NCBI RefSeq assembly: GCF_036417845.1
Contig: NC_089978.1
Span: 134,534,288 to 134,598,287, forward strand
Direction of reading: 5' to 3'
Origin: Apteryx mantelli
Taxonomy: Eukaryota > Chordata > Aves > Apterygiformes > Apterygidae
Length of the DNA: 64,000 nucleotides
In this document: piece by piece, positions 37,901 to 49,200 of the stretch
Position numbering within the stretch: position 1 is the stretch's first letter
Layout: the number at the start of each line of letters is the position of its first letter
The notes under the pieces: model-generated
What the model saw: the letters and a program-made list of their open reading frames with translations, nothing else
Database searches by the model: none
What the model was told of the DNA's origin: nothing
Program-made: the position numbers and the translations under genes

Positions 37901-39850
37901 ACATCTGTTTGGTGTCCACCCCACAGCACCAGATTCAGCACATCATCCAGCTGCAGGTGGCTGGTGAGGAAGGCAACCTGGGGGCAGCAGGAGTCCAGGT
38001 CCCCAGGGGCTGACATTACACTGCACCCTTATCCCACTGTCCCCAACATTCATTGGGTGCAACTCATCTTCCCTCCCTTGTGGACAGGGACTTTTGTACC
38101 CTGCTGATAGTTTCTGACTAACTAAGTTAATTTCCTGTTTATCTCCCGCCAGAGCCCCCAAAAGTTCGTGTGATTCCAGCACAAGTGTCATTCGAGAGAG
38201 ATGTCACTACTACTCTGACCTGTGACATTGCTGGCTATTACCCCCTGGATGTCTCCGTGAGCTGGACCCAGAAGACTGCTGAGGATGAAGCAGAAATCAC
38301 TCTCTCAAGCACACGTTTCTCCAGCCACCGGCAAAGCCAAGATGGCACCTACAGCATCACCTCCTACCTGAGCATCAGCTCAGCCGCAGTGCAGGCACCA
38401 GCCACCTACAGCTGCCATGTTTCACATGTGGCCCTGGAGGAGCCCATCTCTGTTAGTGCCTATCTGAAGGCACCAGGTAAGCCCTGACCTCCTGCCACCT
38501 CACCTACTCACAGTGGGGATCAAAGCCTCTGGACCTCCTCAAGGACGCAGGCACCCAGCTGAACTTGATGTTCAACTGGAGCCTGAGTCTGCTTGGGAAC
38601 TATAGTCCCAGCAGCATAAAAAAACTGCTTTTCCACATGGGACCTGATATGCTGTTGGGGTTCTCACTCTCTTTCCTAATGGGAGATTGCTCTTATGTCT
38701 CCTCCTGACCCCCCGCAGGACCAAGCAATCAAGTTAACTGCAGTTTAACGAGTTACAACACATCAGTCTAGCCAGTATAACTGGCCCTGTGTCTGGATGG
38801 CCTTAGCTCACATTTCATGTCCCATTTGTATACCTGACAAGAACACGTGCATGGTCAGTTTCTGGGGGAGCTTGTTTAACTATGACAATTCGCTTGCTGT
38901 CCAACTGCTTAAGCAAACATAACATCAGCGATCCTCCTTTTCCTCAGCAGAAAAAACAGGTTCGGAAGGACTGGTGGGAGGCTTCATTGCTACTGTCATT
39001 TTCGTCGTTGTCCTCTTCATTGTGCTCAGGAGGAAAAGGACAGGTAGGAATCTGTAACATGGAGCCACTTCTCTAGTATGAGAGAGGGAACAAGGAGCGT
39101 CTTCCTCTCCTGTGCCCTGATCAGGAGAGACCAAGGTTGGAATACCTCAGGATGCCCTGAAGGGAAACGTAGGGAGTGCATAGGCTGGAAACCCCCTCAC
39201 AAGAGACTCTCATTCCTCACAAGATACGGTGAGCTGAATTATCAGCTCAGCACTGTTGACAGCAGGGGAGTCTGGCTCCCTTCTTCCTCCCCTCCTCTCA
39301 TCCCCATCAGTGTGCTCCCCCTGCTCAGTTTTGCTGGCTCAAACACTTGGCAGATGCCACGAGCCACTTCAGCTCACCAAAAATGACAGAAATTAAAGCC
39401 ATCAAAAAGCTGGTTAGTTCTTGTGTGTTTCAGTGGGTTAAACAGGCTCAGGGAACAGTCCAGTGACTGCCAGGGCTGGCATGAGAGCAGAGGATGGGGA
39501 GGAGAAGGAGAAAAGGGTGTGGAGGGTGAGCCCCTGCCTCTGCCTCCTGACAGCTACACAGCAGTGAATAGGCTCAGCTAAGGACTGGGGCATCTCAGAG
39601 TGCTAGTTTGTCCTCTGATTTTATTCCCCTTATGCAAGAAGCAGCTGGAAAGGCAATAAGCGGCATATTGTCCCATAGCTAGTAGTCCTTATCTCCTTAG
39701 ACTGCCTCTTTGCAGGGCTGGAATGCTTTTCCCCATTCATTTCTGGTGAAATGCAGGGTGATGTTTTGTACCACTACCTAAATTTTACTCTTCTTTTTTT
39801 TCTTTTCAGTTAAACCAAAGTCTGAGCAACTTCTAAGGGCTTCAGAGTAA
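34964..39850 (+). CDS. TAPBPL: TAPBPL (TAPBPR), MHC class I peptide editor, 7 exons
   Basis: TAPBPR is an ER/Golgi chaperone that binds MHC class I outside the peptide-loading complex and exchanges peptides. Exons: 34964-35012, 35401-35649, 36876-37157, 37622-37963, 38153-38476, 38951-39043, 39810-39850. All have GT-AG introns and all junctions are phase 1, as usual for Ig-superfamily genes; the total is 1380 bases, 459 residues (human 468). A signal peptide occupies residues 1-17. The tapasin-type N-terminal domain runs to about 193 (VDIVLDC, DDGSL, RIVFEAS, LLHADC). Exon 4 is the V-type Ig domain (LGGLVTLDC, DEGTYIC, about 194-307). Exon 5 is the C1-type Ig domain (LTCDIAGYYPLDVSVSW, YSCHVSH, about 308-415). 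Residues 422-441 form the membrane helix, followed by RRKR and a short tail without a KKxx signal, which fits TAPBPR rather than tapasin. Cys138 and Cys164 are extra compared with the human protein as I recall it. Confidence 0.95.
38946..38951 (+). promoter_or_regulatory. TAPBPL: NAGNAG tandem acceptor of TAPBPL exon 6
   Basis: The acceptor reads TCAGCAG before the membrane-helix exon. The upstream AG starts the exon at 38948 and the downstream AG at 38951, both in frame. The choice only adds or drops one Ala before Glu-Lys-Thr-Gly, giving 460 or 459 residues. Confidence 0.7.
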
Positions 39851-40599
39851 AAGAAGCCCTTGCCTACACTCATTTGTCTCCCTTCTCCTGATATATCCTG
39901 CTCAGGAGAGTCAGCTCTGCCCAAATATTAACAGACCTATTGGTCAGTATGGGCAGGGCTCCCCCTCATGGAGGAGCTGGGTGACCCGGAAGATGTGGAG
40001 TCATGGAAAAAACATGTCTTCATCGTGGGAGGGCAACATTGATAACCTCAGCTCATTGCTGGGATGCCACATTAGATGCAACATGCATACATTTCTAGAA
40101 ATGCCTCTACTCCAGTTTCAAGGAAAAGTAAATTGTATATAGTTGAGTGTTTGTATGACTATACATGAGTACATGCACATTTTGTAAATAGGCATTCAAA
40201 ATATATGTATGTGCATGTTGTATATAGGTATATGTCTGTAGCTGTATATAGGTTTGATTAATGCCTAGAAGGCACGTTTTTAAGGAAGATATTCTTGTAC
40301 ATATGTATGCGTTTTAACTGTCTGTAGGGATGGGTAAATATGTATGCAGAACTGATACTTCAAAATGGTAAATCCTCAAAGTGAGGAAATTACAGGTTAC
40401 ACTGATTGCAAGTAAAGCAATGAAAAATATGGTGAAAAGACTGTAACAGAAAGTTACAGCAAAATTTTGTAACAGAAATTTCACTAATAGAAGTTTACAA
40501 GAAGATCTGTTGTTCTACAGTTCTGAAATAGGCAGAACTATAACCCTCTTCTCTCCTCCCCTCTCCTCCCTCTTATAACAGGGAATTTGAAGGTAGCAC
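39851..40599 (+). other. TAPBPL 3' UTR region
   Basis: Sequence after the TAPBPL stop. It should hold the 3' untranslated region. No AATAAA occurs before the LINE remnant beginning near 40600; AGTAAA near 40413 is a possible weak signal. AATAAATAAA at 41912 lies beyond LINE sequence and is a less attractive end. Confidence 0.45.
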
Positions 40600-41690
40600 T
40601 TAGAAATCTTGTATATAACCAACAGAAAAGAAGAAAAGTAGAAGGAAGGTATAGATGGAAAGGAGCTATATGGCACACAATATAAATGAGAAGTAATGAA
40701 GCATACAAGCTGATAAGGAGTGTTCAAAATATCTGGAAAAACTGGATTGCTGCTAGCACTAAAGGCACTTGGAAGGAGTTTTTCAAAATATGTTGGGAAC
40801 CAAGCAATTCTAGCAATGGCCTAGACTCTTACCAGATGGATATAGGTAAAACTGTTGATAGAGAAGATTTCTGATGGAGATTTTTTTGATACAGAGAAGA
40901 TATTTGTTTGTATACAGAAAGAAGCAGAATTATGTATTCAGATTACGTGAGGGTGGTGAACAGCTTTCTAGTCTATTTATAAACTAAGGAGGGTTTCTAA
41001 CAGTATTAAGCTTAAGTATTTTCAGATCAGTAGGCCAAGATAATTAGCACCTCAGCATCATAGAAGTTTTGGCTGAGGAGGTGTCAGGTCCATTAGAATC
41101 AGATATTTAAAAACCCTGGAATATGAGAGGAGTCCCAAGATATTGGAAGAGTGTTAAAGTTGTGTCAGTATTCACAGAGAATAAGCAAGATGACAGAGAC
41201 GACTCAGATGGTTCCATAATAACAACCATAGGCAAGAGAGTATGAAGCTAATGCAAGGCAGCTAACAAAGATTTCAAAAATGAAAATGAAATTAATAATG
41301 TATTTTTTAAAAGATGTGAGAAAGATACCTAACTCATTCCTTTACAAAATAATACATTTGTTTGATAAAAGTACTGGTTGCAGGTTTAACAAACCAAGAC
41401 ATTTGTAAATAAGCATGACATTCTGAAGGAAAAAATAGCAATGTATAAAAACATCATGATTTGTGTTATATGGATTAATTACTGGCTAACTCACAAATCT
41501 CAGAAAATAATTGTCCAGAAAGAAACATCAGTCACTGCTGAAAGCGTATGCTTCTTTGACAGAGCGCCCTGTGCTATTCAATGTTTGCATCAGGAAATAT
41601 AACTATAATATAATTGTTGACACAATTTGCAAATGGCAAGAAGATCAGTAGCTAAAGTTGAGAGATTCGTTCAGATCAGCATGGGTCAAA
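40600..41690 (+). mobile_element. Decayed CR1-type LINE pol segment
   Basis: Plus-strand order and wording follow the reverse-transcriptase part of CR1-type LINEs: ATGGATTAATTACTGGCTAA near 41469, CCCTGTGCTATTCAATGTTT near 41566 and GACACAATTTGCAAATGGCA near 41619, the last matching the codons around the conserved A-D-D block of these elements. Stops and indels are frequent, so it is a fossil. Confidence 0.6.
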
Positions 41691-42199
41691 TGTTTAGCTG
41701 AGCATATTCAGACAAAGTATGAATGCTCAGTAATGTCCATGGAATCTCCTAGGGTGCAAGACCTACCATGCTAGCTCAACGCTGTTGACTCATAAATCAC
41801 TGTTAGTTGCCTGACCTGAGAGAATATGTAACAGTGACTACTGGCAGAGTGTAACTGCTGGCAGAAACAGTTTTGCTTGTATCTTTTCCTCTTCATTTTT
41901 GATGCCCTACCAATAAATAAATATTTTTAGTTTTGAATGGTTGTTTTCTGTCTGTGCACTTCCCATGCAACTCTGTGGAGGCAAGGCTCTGTGGCTGGTG
42001 AACAGGCAGGCTGAACACTGTGAAGAAAGGGAAATCATAGGACCCTCACCCAAGAGAAATGCAGCCTAAGACCTGGGACTCAGGAAAGGGAGCTCACAAA
42101 GGGACTGGGTGTTGATAGGCAGATTAAACTCCAGCTCTTGAAGTGAATACTCGTCCCCTTGCTCCCAGAGCTTGCTACCCTGGAGCAGGAATCACTGAA

Positions 42200-42560
42200 G
42201 CCACTCATAGACCAGCTGAATGGACATGTTGAAAACTTGGAGGTGGTCCAGAGCTAAATGACAGGACCAATTAGGAAGCTAGGAAAACACCTTATGGGGA
42301 AAGAGTTAGAGACATTACTCTGACTTTACTAATCTAGTATCTCTTAGTTACACCACAGAAAATACAGAGTACTAATGGCATCATAACCTGTAAAGAAAAG
42401 CATGACAAGAACCAACAGCTGCAGATTAAATTTAGGCATATGCAAAACAGAGTAAGTTGTAATACATTCAATAACAAGGATGATTGTTCTAGCTACCTCT
42501 CAGTGAAAATGGTAGACTAGCTCTCAAGGTCTTCAAATAAAGTCCAGATTACATCTCCCT
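42200..42560 (+). mobile_element. CR1-type LINE 3' fragment
   Basis: GACAAGAACCAACAGCTGCA near 42405 and the following TTAAATTTAGG resemble the CR1 3' region seen at 25440 in the FBXO40 intron, in the same orientation. It may be the continuation of the pol segment at 40.6-41.7 kb, separated by about 500 bases of other sequence. Confidence 0.4.
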
Positions 42561-43404
42561 ACAGAGGGGAAAGCTGACCTTTATGAAGCTTGTTCCCACC
42601 TGAATACCACATGCTCAGGCTGAGAAGCTGCAAATTACACCAGTCATCCTTGGACTCTAGTAGACATACAACAGAGGGTCTAATGTATGGGAATCATTCA
42701 AAGCTAAAATCCCTCTCTCATAATCCCCCAGGCAATGATGGAAAATAAGTCATTTAAGTCTAGTGTGTAACAGGAAAGTTTTCCACACTGACCACAGAAA
42801 TAATACAAAACATTCCCCCATCTCCCCCATCTTTGTCAATGAACTGCCAGGAATCACTGCAACCTGCATTCTAGGGGTGAGGTGGGGTGGCCAGCATTTA
42901 TGATCTCCTACCATACATTACTTCCAGATCAGAAATTTGAAGCAGCAAGCTCCATCTCAAGAGCTTGGCATTACAGCCTGCTGTTGGATCTGCTCAGTGA
43001 GTAGCAGGTGGTTCACATGCATACACGGTGAAATGACTCCCACACAGACAAGGCTGCATCATCTTGAAAGCCCACAGACATCAAGGATTTCTTTTCAATA
43101 GCTGGAGAGCTCTTTTCTTAGAGAAAGTAATCTTGCAGCTACACATTGACTGCTTCTCCTCCCAAGAACTGGACTGTAGGAACACCGCCTCCAGGCTTTT
43201 CTCTGTGAAGAGGGCAAAATGCTAATCAAGGACAGGGATTCACTAGCACCGTGTGGCTGAATTTCTTAGTAACTGCCAGTCTTTTGCCAGTCTTTTCATA
43301 AGCTCACTTCCTCTGGCCTACTCTATCTAGAGTTCAATGACAGGAGCAATGTTAAGCTATACCAGCTTATGAATCTCTTGTAATATTCTGTTCTCTCTCT
43401 GCTC

Positions 43405-43409
43405 AAAAA

Positions 43410-43440
<31 letters not shown>

Positions 43441-43441
43441 A
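43405..43441. repeat. (AAAT)9 microsatellite
   Basis: About nine uninterrupted AAAT units. No retroposon body is recognisable directly upstream. Confidence 0.95.
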
Positions 43442-43479
43442 AGGATTGTGCTTTCTTCTTTATCTGGAGAGAAACTGGG

Positions 43480-44600
43480 GCTTTTTCCCAAAGTCTTCAG
43501 CTTTTTTACAACCATTCCCTAAGTTGTGTTCCAGACAAAACTCTTCTGCAGATCTCCCGTTCCACTCCTCCATGCCACAGCATGGTGTCTCATGTTAGGT
43601 CAGTCCAGATCCTACTCACTGCCAGACATACTTCTCCTAGGTCTGCTGAAAATGCAGCTTCTCCCAGCACACGGAGCAGTGTGTTCACAAGCATCTCCTT
43701 CAATGAGTGACGAGCAGACACTGAAAAATGGCAGAGGGCCCCTCTGGATGAAAAATTAACTGAGAAGCTCAAAAAGCTCATCTGGAGTGGGGAGGGCTCA
43801 TTTCAGGCTGGCCTCTGGGGCCAGCAGTAGTTGCTAGCAGTTCCTGGTGAGGTCCATGGTAGCCCAGGCAGTGTGTGGCAGAGCTGTGGTCAGAGGCAAC
43901 ATCAAACAGGGGTGAAGGTCCACAGGGCCAGACATACCAGAGCAGACCAGAAGTGCCTCACCCCAGGTGCTCTTGCTCTCCAGCAGCAGGCAGCAGACAT
44001 TAGGACCAGCCCTTCCCATGTCCCCAGGGGGATGCAGTGGTTACAACATCAGGAGCTCCTTCTCTCAGACTCTGTCCCTAAAACACCTGAATCAGGAGAA
44101 GGGAAAAGAGAGGGCCACCACCAGCACCTACACTTCTGCTGTCACCTTCATCAGCAGCTCTGCCAAAATGCCTGGACCACAACCCTCTCCATGTCTTATA
44201 GCAAGAGCCAACAGCTCTGCAGGTTACAGCTGGCTGCAGTGACACCAGGCAACATTCATCCAGGCATGCATTCCCCTCCTTCAGGAGATGGATCACAGCA
44301 TACACTTCCCTTATACTGGCAGATGATAGCATGGATTTCACAGCCCACTGGGGACATAAGCATCAAGGAGTGGTGTGCTGGCTGCAGGCCCTCTTCCAGA
44401 TACTCCAGAACCTCTTGGGGTCTGGCTGTACTTACCCCTCACCCTCACCATATGAAGTCCCAACAAGTCTTGGGACCTCCTCCTCCATCCATCCCTGGCC
44501 AAACTGGCCACCTGCAGCTCCAGGAGGAGGAGGAGGCCTGATTGTGGGGGAGTGCATTCTGGTGATTGCATAGCCTACTTCTATTCCCTTGTGCTGTCAT
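43480..44600. other. Unresolved GC-richer block with overlapping frames
   Basis: This block is richer in G and C than its surroundings and is open in several frames at once: 236 codons at 43831-44541 and 91 at 43967-44242 on plus, 87 at 44078-44341 on minus. The frames are antisense to each other, Gln/His/Ser/Pro-rich and show no domain, no cysteine spacing of a TNF-receptor type, and no clean splice framing. It could be an old repeat or a decayed gene. CD27 and LTBR lie in the corresponding human interval, but nothing here identifies them. Confidence 0.3.
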
Positions 44601-44879
44601 GTCTCTGTGCAGAGAGTCTCTGGCAGCATCCACCACCTAGCACCTCAGATGCCTTCAGGAAGCCATGGGTACTGCGGTAGATGCTATGTTCTGTTACCCC
44701 TCCTGATTTTCTGTTTTTATATTTTTAATCATTTGGCCCTCATCCTCTCCTCTTTTTCACTCATTGGCCACCATAATCATCTGACTTCTCTCTGATTTCT
44801 GTTCCTCTATCCTCCTCCTCTCAGGGATGGCTCAAGGTGAAGAGTAAGAAACAGGGCAAACATATCACACTTTTCATTA

Positions 44880-45600
44880 ATATTCTCCCAGTCTTCAAAC
44901 ATTTCCTGACTAAATGTGCTTTCCGGGGTTTAGTCACCTTCAGTAGATTTCTTTTCCATGAAGTTGTCCATTCTCCCTTTGAACCCATGTAAACCCTTTA
45001 AAAATTGGCATCACATTCACTACCTTCCTCTCCTCAGGTACCAAGGTGGCTTTAAGCACGGGTTACACACTACTGAGAGTAATTCAGCTATTTCATTCTT
45101 GAGTTCCTTTAAAACCCTTGGACAAAAGCCATTGCTCCTAGCAACTTGTTACTGTTCATTTTGTCAGTGTGCTGAATAGACTTTCCCACAGTCACTTCAA
45201 TTTCAGACATGTTCATTGATGAACCCCGCCCTGCTCAAGAATGGGTTCTGCCACGATAATCTCTGGCTTCTGCTGCACTTAACACAGAGGCAAGGATTTC
45301 TGCAATCACCTTATCTTCACTATGCACTCCCTCTGTAGCTCGATCATCAATTTGCCCTATAGACTACCTAGCAGGTTCCTGCTATGTTTCAAGAAAGATT
45401 TATTGTTACTTTTGATTCTTTTTTCTAGCTGTTCCTTGAAGTCTTTTCTGACCTGATGCATTATCTGTCTACATGTAACTTGCCAACATTTACATTCTTC
45501 TCTACTTTTTCTATTTGTAGACAACTTTACCTTTTTTTGAAAGATGCTTTTAGTGATTTCCCTTGCCCCACTGAACAATGTTTTCTGTATCCCACATGAA
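44880..45600 (-). mobile_element. CR1-type LINE pol fragment, antisense
   Basis: On the minus strand a 73-codon frame (45357-45578) includes VRKDFKEQLEKRIKSNNKSF, the familiar linker between the endonuclease and reverse transcriptase of CR1/L2-type LINEs (R-K-x-F-E-x-x-L-A-x-x-I-K-x-N-x-K-x-F pattern). Flanking plus-strand wording (AATTGGCATCACATTCACTA; TTCATTCTTGAGTTCCTTTA) fits the complement of such elements. The frame is broken on either side. Confidence 0.62.
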
Positions 45601-45639
45601 AGGTGTTCATCCCATTCTTCTCAAGCGTGCCCACTTAGT

Positions 45640-46235
45640 AGGGATGGTAGCAGGTGATAAGGAGCAAATTCAGACAATGCAGATGAAAATACAAAAGGGG
45701 CAGCACTTTTGGATGAAGAAAACAGTTGTGATAGATGTTGGTACAGGCTGTTGATGCTGGGCAACAGGTCAAGATGTTGAAGACTGGTAAAGCAGAATGG
45801 GAGGAAGAGAAGAAGTGGCTGGAAAAGAACAAGAGGCAGAGGGCAGGATGTTAACAGCAGTGAAGACACCAGTCGGGAAAACAATATTATGACACTTGGT
45901 GATGGGATGACATGAGAGAGGGAGTGAGAAGTAAGGGGGAAATAGCAACATTGGCCCAGCAGAAATGGTTGGTGGGGTGGTGCAGAATTACGACAAGAGG
46001 TGGCAGAAGGGGATAGGGATGACAGGGAAGAGTAGTGGCACAGGACTGCATGGGACAACAACATTGACAAGTGGTGGATCAAGGCAATGACTGTCATTGA
46101 AGCAGAGCAGCACAGGACAATGCTGAAGGACAGCTGATGAGGCTGTTGAGGAGAGGTCCGGATAGGATGGGACAACAACAATAAGGAGCAAGAAAGGAAG
46201 GGAAAATGACTGCTAGGGAAAGAAAGGCAAGATGT
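45640..46235. repeat. Purine-rich, strand-asymmetric low-complexity block
   Basis: About 600 bases in which the plus strand is dominated by A and G (GGCAGAAGGGGA, GGGACAACAACA and AAGAAAGGAAGGGAAAA types recurring irregularly). The asymmetry leaves a 205-codon Ser/Leu/Pro-rich frame open on the minus strand (45621-46238), which looks like a composition by-product. A diverged minisatellite is possible. Confidence 0.45.
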
Positions 46236-46239
46236 CATT

Positions 46240-49200
46240 GCTTTAAGAGTTTGTGAACTAGCTTCAGTCTGTTTGCCTTTTATCCTCCAAACTGTCTGGC
46301 ATGACTCACCTTCTAGGAGTTATACAACTTGTCAGCACATCTTGCAGGCAAGGCAGGCCTTCCCACCACAACAAGGTGCAGTTCATGGGGAAGGACGGAA
46401 CAGTTTTCTTTGTTTTCTTTTGAATTCATTTGTTATTGTTCTTTTCCATTCCGCTCCCTCTCCTTCCCCTATTTTCAACACTATTTTTTACTATTTTCTT
46501 TTCCCCTTTCTCAAACATTTCTAAAGTCATGTGTTTGCTTGGTATTGATTTCTTCATGTATTGCTCTTTTTCTCATCTTGTTTTGTACTTTTACACATAT
46601 CCACATTGTTCTCACAGACCTGCCTCCCGTGAAACACCATCAACATCCTGTTAAGTCCCTTAGCATGAAAGATCAATCTCCTCAACTGATAAATATGCAG
46701 AGCATCACATCAGGAGATGTGCTGCAAATACTTTGGGATTCTTTACTGACAGGGGATTTGTAAGGCAAAAAAACCCTAGATCCTAGGAAGTGGACCATTT
46801 TTCAAGCTACAGGGGAAGACAAACCCTCTCTTTTTCTCAGAGAAACACAGCAAAAATCCCTCCCCTCCTCATGAGTCTTACTTGAAGGAAATTCCTTCCT
46901 GACACCAAATTTGCCAAGGAGTGTAAACTTCTTCATAAGAGAAATACATCTGCTCAACCGAAATGGTTGCTGTCTTGACGTTGAATTACAAAAAGAGGTA
47001 GCAGAGTGGGACAGTGACTACAGTGAAGAAATCTCACCCTTCTCAGTATCACTAGAAGGGGTTGCAGGGCTTGACTAAGATCCACCTCTAGCTGGTCAAC
47101 CTTTTCTGCTTAAAAGGAAGAATGAAAAGCAGAAAAAAAAAATGAATGTATGAATCCAGACATTCTTCTTCCCAGGTCCTACAGATGATAAGTCTTGGAA
47201 TAGTTCATTATAATTACCAATGCAAAGCCAAGGGTATCTTATCACCTAATCCTTAACTTGAATTTATCAAGCTACATCTTGAAACAGATGGTTCATCATC
47301 CATTCCAGAGCTTCATTTCTGCTAGATTGAGATCTTCTGATAGTTTATATTGCCTAGGAAGGCTTAAATCCTGCCAAGCAGAGAAACGAATTGAACCCAG
47401 ATAAATTATTAAAAAGGAGATGGGAAAGGGTGACAATGTCTTTTGCTCTGCCTTTCGTGAAGGTGCTATGGGAGGTGTTCCTTCAAGACATCTGGCTATG
47501 AGATCTGGCCTTACCAGTATGTGAGGCAAAGGACATAAAGGATTTATAGATGAACTGCCTTTTTTAAAGTCTTAATTCCTTGTGGGTTCCCTTTTTGAGA
47601 ACATAACTGCTAGCTTATTTTCCAGAGGAGAGGATCATCATCACAGCAGAGCCAAGAACCAGAAATGACATGAAATCACTGAGGTGGGAGTGAGTGAGGA
47701 GGGCACCTGGAGATTTAAGTGCGGCAGCATCAAAACTGTAGGTAAACATAAACTAGGCTGTCTTAATGTCAGCTCTAGTAAAGCTCCGGATGGGCAGCAG
47801 CTAGCATCTATGTGCAGCAAGCAAAAGAGTCTGTTGCGTTGTACCAGGTGTGGTGTTGTGCTTAGAGGGTGACTAGGCACAACCATGTGATCTTTACTGG
47901 CTGAGGAGCAGCAGGTGTCAGAAGAGAAACTGGTCTGAGGTGGCTGCATCTGCTTCAAGTTTCCAGGAAAGCACAGAAGAGATCATGAAAGGGGAGGGGA
48001 CACAGGCCTGGGGAGTCACATGCTTGTTATAATAGTTATATTGTTAGGGCTGGAATGAGGAAATTAAAGATTTCAGTGGGGAGAATGGGGAAAAAAAAGC
48101 ACAAGGAAGCTCCATCTCGATCTTCCCACTCATTAATTTTGCCTCTCAGGACAAAGCAGCCAGGGAACTCACTGGTTTTGATATCTAGTTCTATAACTTT
48201 GCTCTCTGCTATTGCAGTCTGGACCGTGCACCCAGCTTTCAGATGGGCGTCAGCCTTGGCTTAGCCATGCCAGTGTGGGACATTTTCACATGGCTATTTC
48301 CATAGTCAGTCCTATTGCAGCTGGACTAGATTGAGATCAATATCTGAGGAGCTGTTGATTTGGCTGACAGAGCTTATATATAAGACCCTGTGCTTAGAGA
48401 CTTTGCAGCAGAGACATTTTCTTGCTGCCCTACTGATAGAGCTCTATCTACAGCCTCAATGATTTTATCACAGAGGACAGAGTCTCTAATATCAGAGACA
48501 GCAGCCAACTTGGAAACAAAGTGGCATAGCTAACGTACCATAGGCTCTGGATGACTAGGCTGGTTCCGCAACCAAACTGATTCAGTGTTTGCAGGAGGCA
48601 ATATCCCTCATCCTGCAATACCAACAACAGATAGGACAGGGCTAAGTCATTTCAGGAGCTAATTCAGATTTGCTAGCTAAGGCAGAGTATGAGTAGCTGT
48701 ACAGGCTCCTCCCAAGGCCTCATACTGCACTGAGGATATTATATTATTTATGTTATATTTATTATATATATATGCTATTTTTATAATAGTATATTACTTT
48801 CACAAGCCTTACCCTGTAGTCTCCCACCTTTCAATCTGAAAGAAGGGGGCTAACGCTTCCTGCTTCAGTTTTCCCACAAGGCTACCTTCTGCTTCACTGG
48901 AATGCCTCTCTTCAACAACGCCGTTCCTACAAGGTAAATATGAATAAAACAGAATTGAAAAGCAGCTCCTCAGGACACAAAGGTGTGGGAGTGACTACAC
49001 AGACATGCTCCTGCTGCCTCTAGTATCACTGGTTATTTGGGACATAAACCATTGCTGCCTGGCAGGTTACATTAGGAGCAAGGAAGGAAGCATTTGAAAG
49101 CCCATTAGATTGGTCTGCAGATCCTTGATGGGTTTTTAAAAATGATCCTCTGCAGAGATCACCACCTCTGCCAGAAGTGAATCCATGAATCCTGGGTAAA

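Noticed and set aside
45621-46238. 205-codon minus-strand frame
   Set aside because: Ser/Leu/Pro/His-rich and produced by a purine-rich opposite strand; no start context, domain or splice framing.
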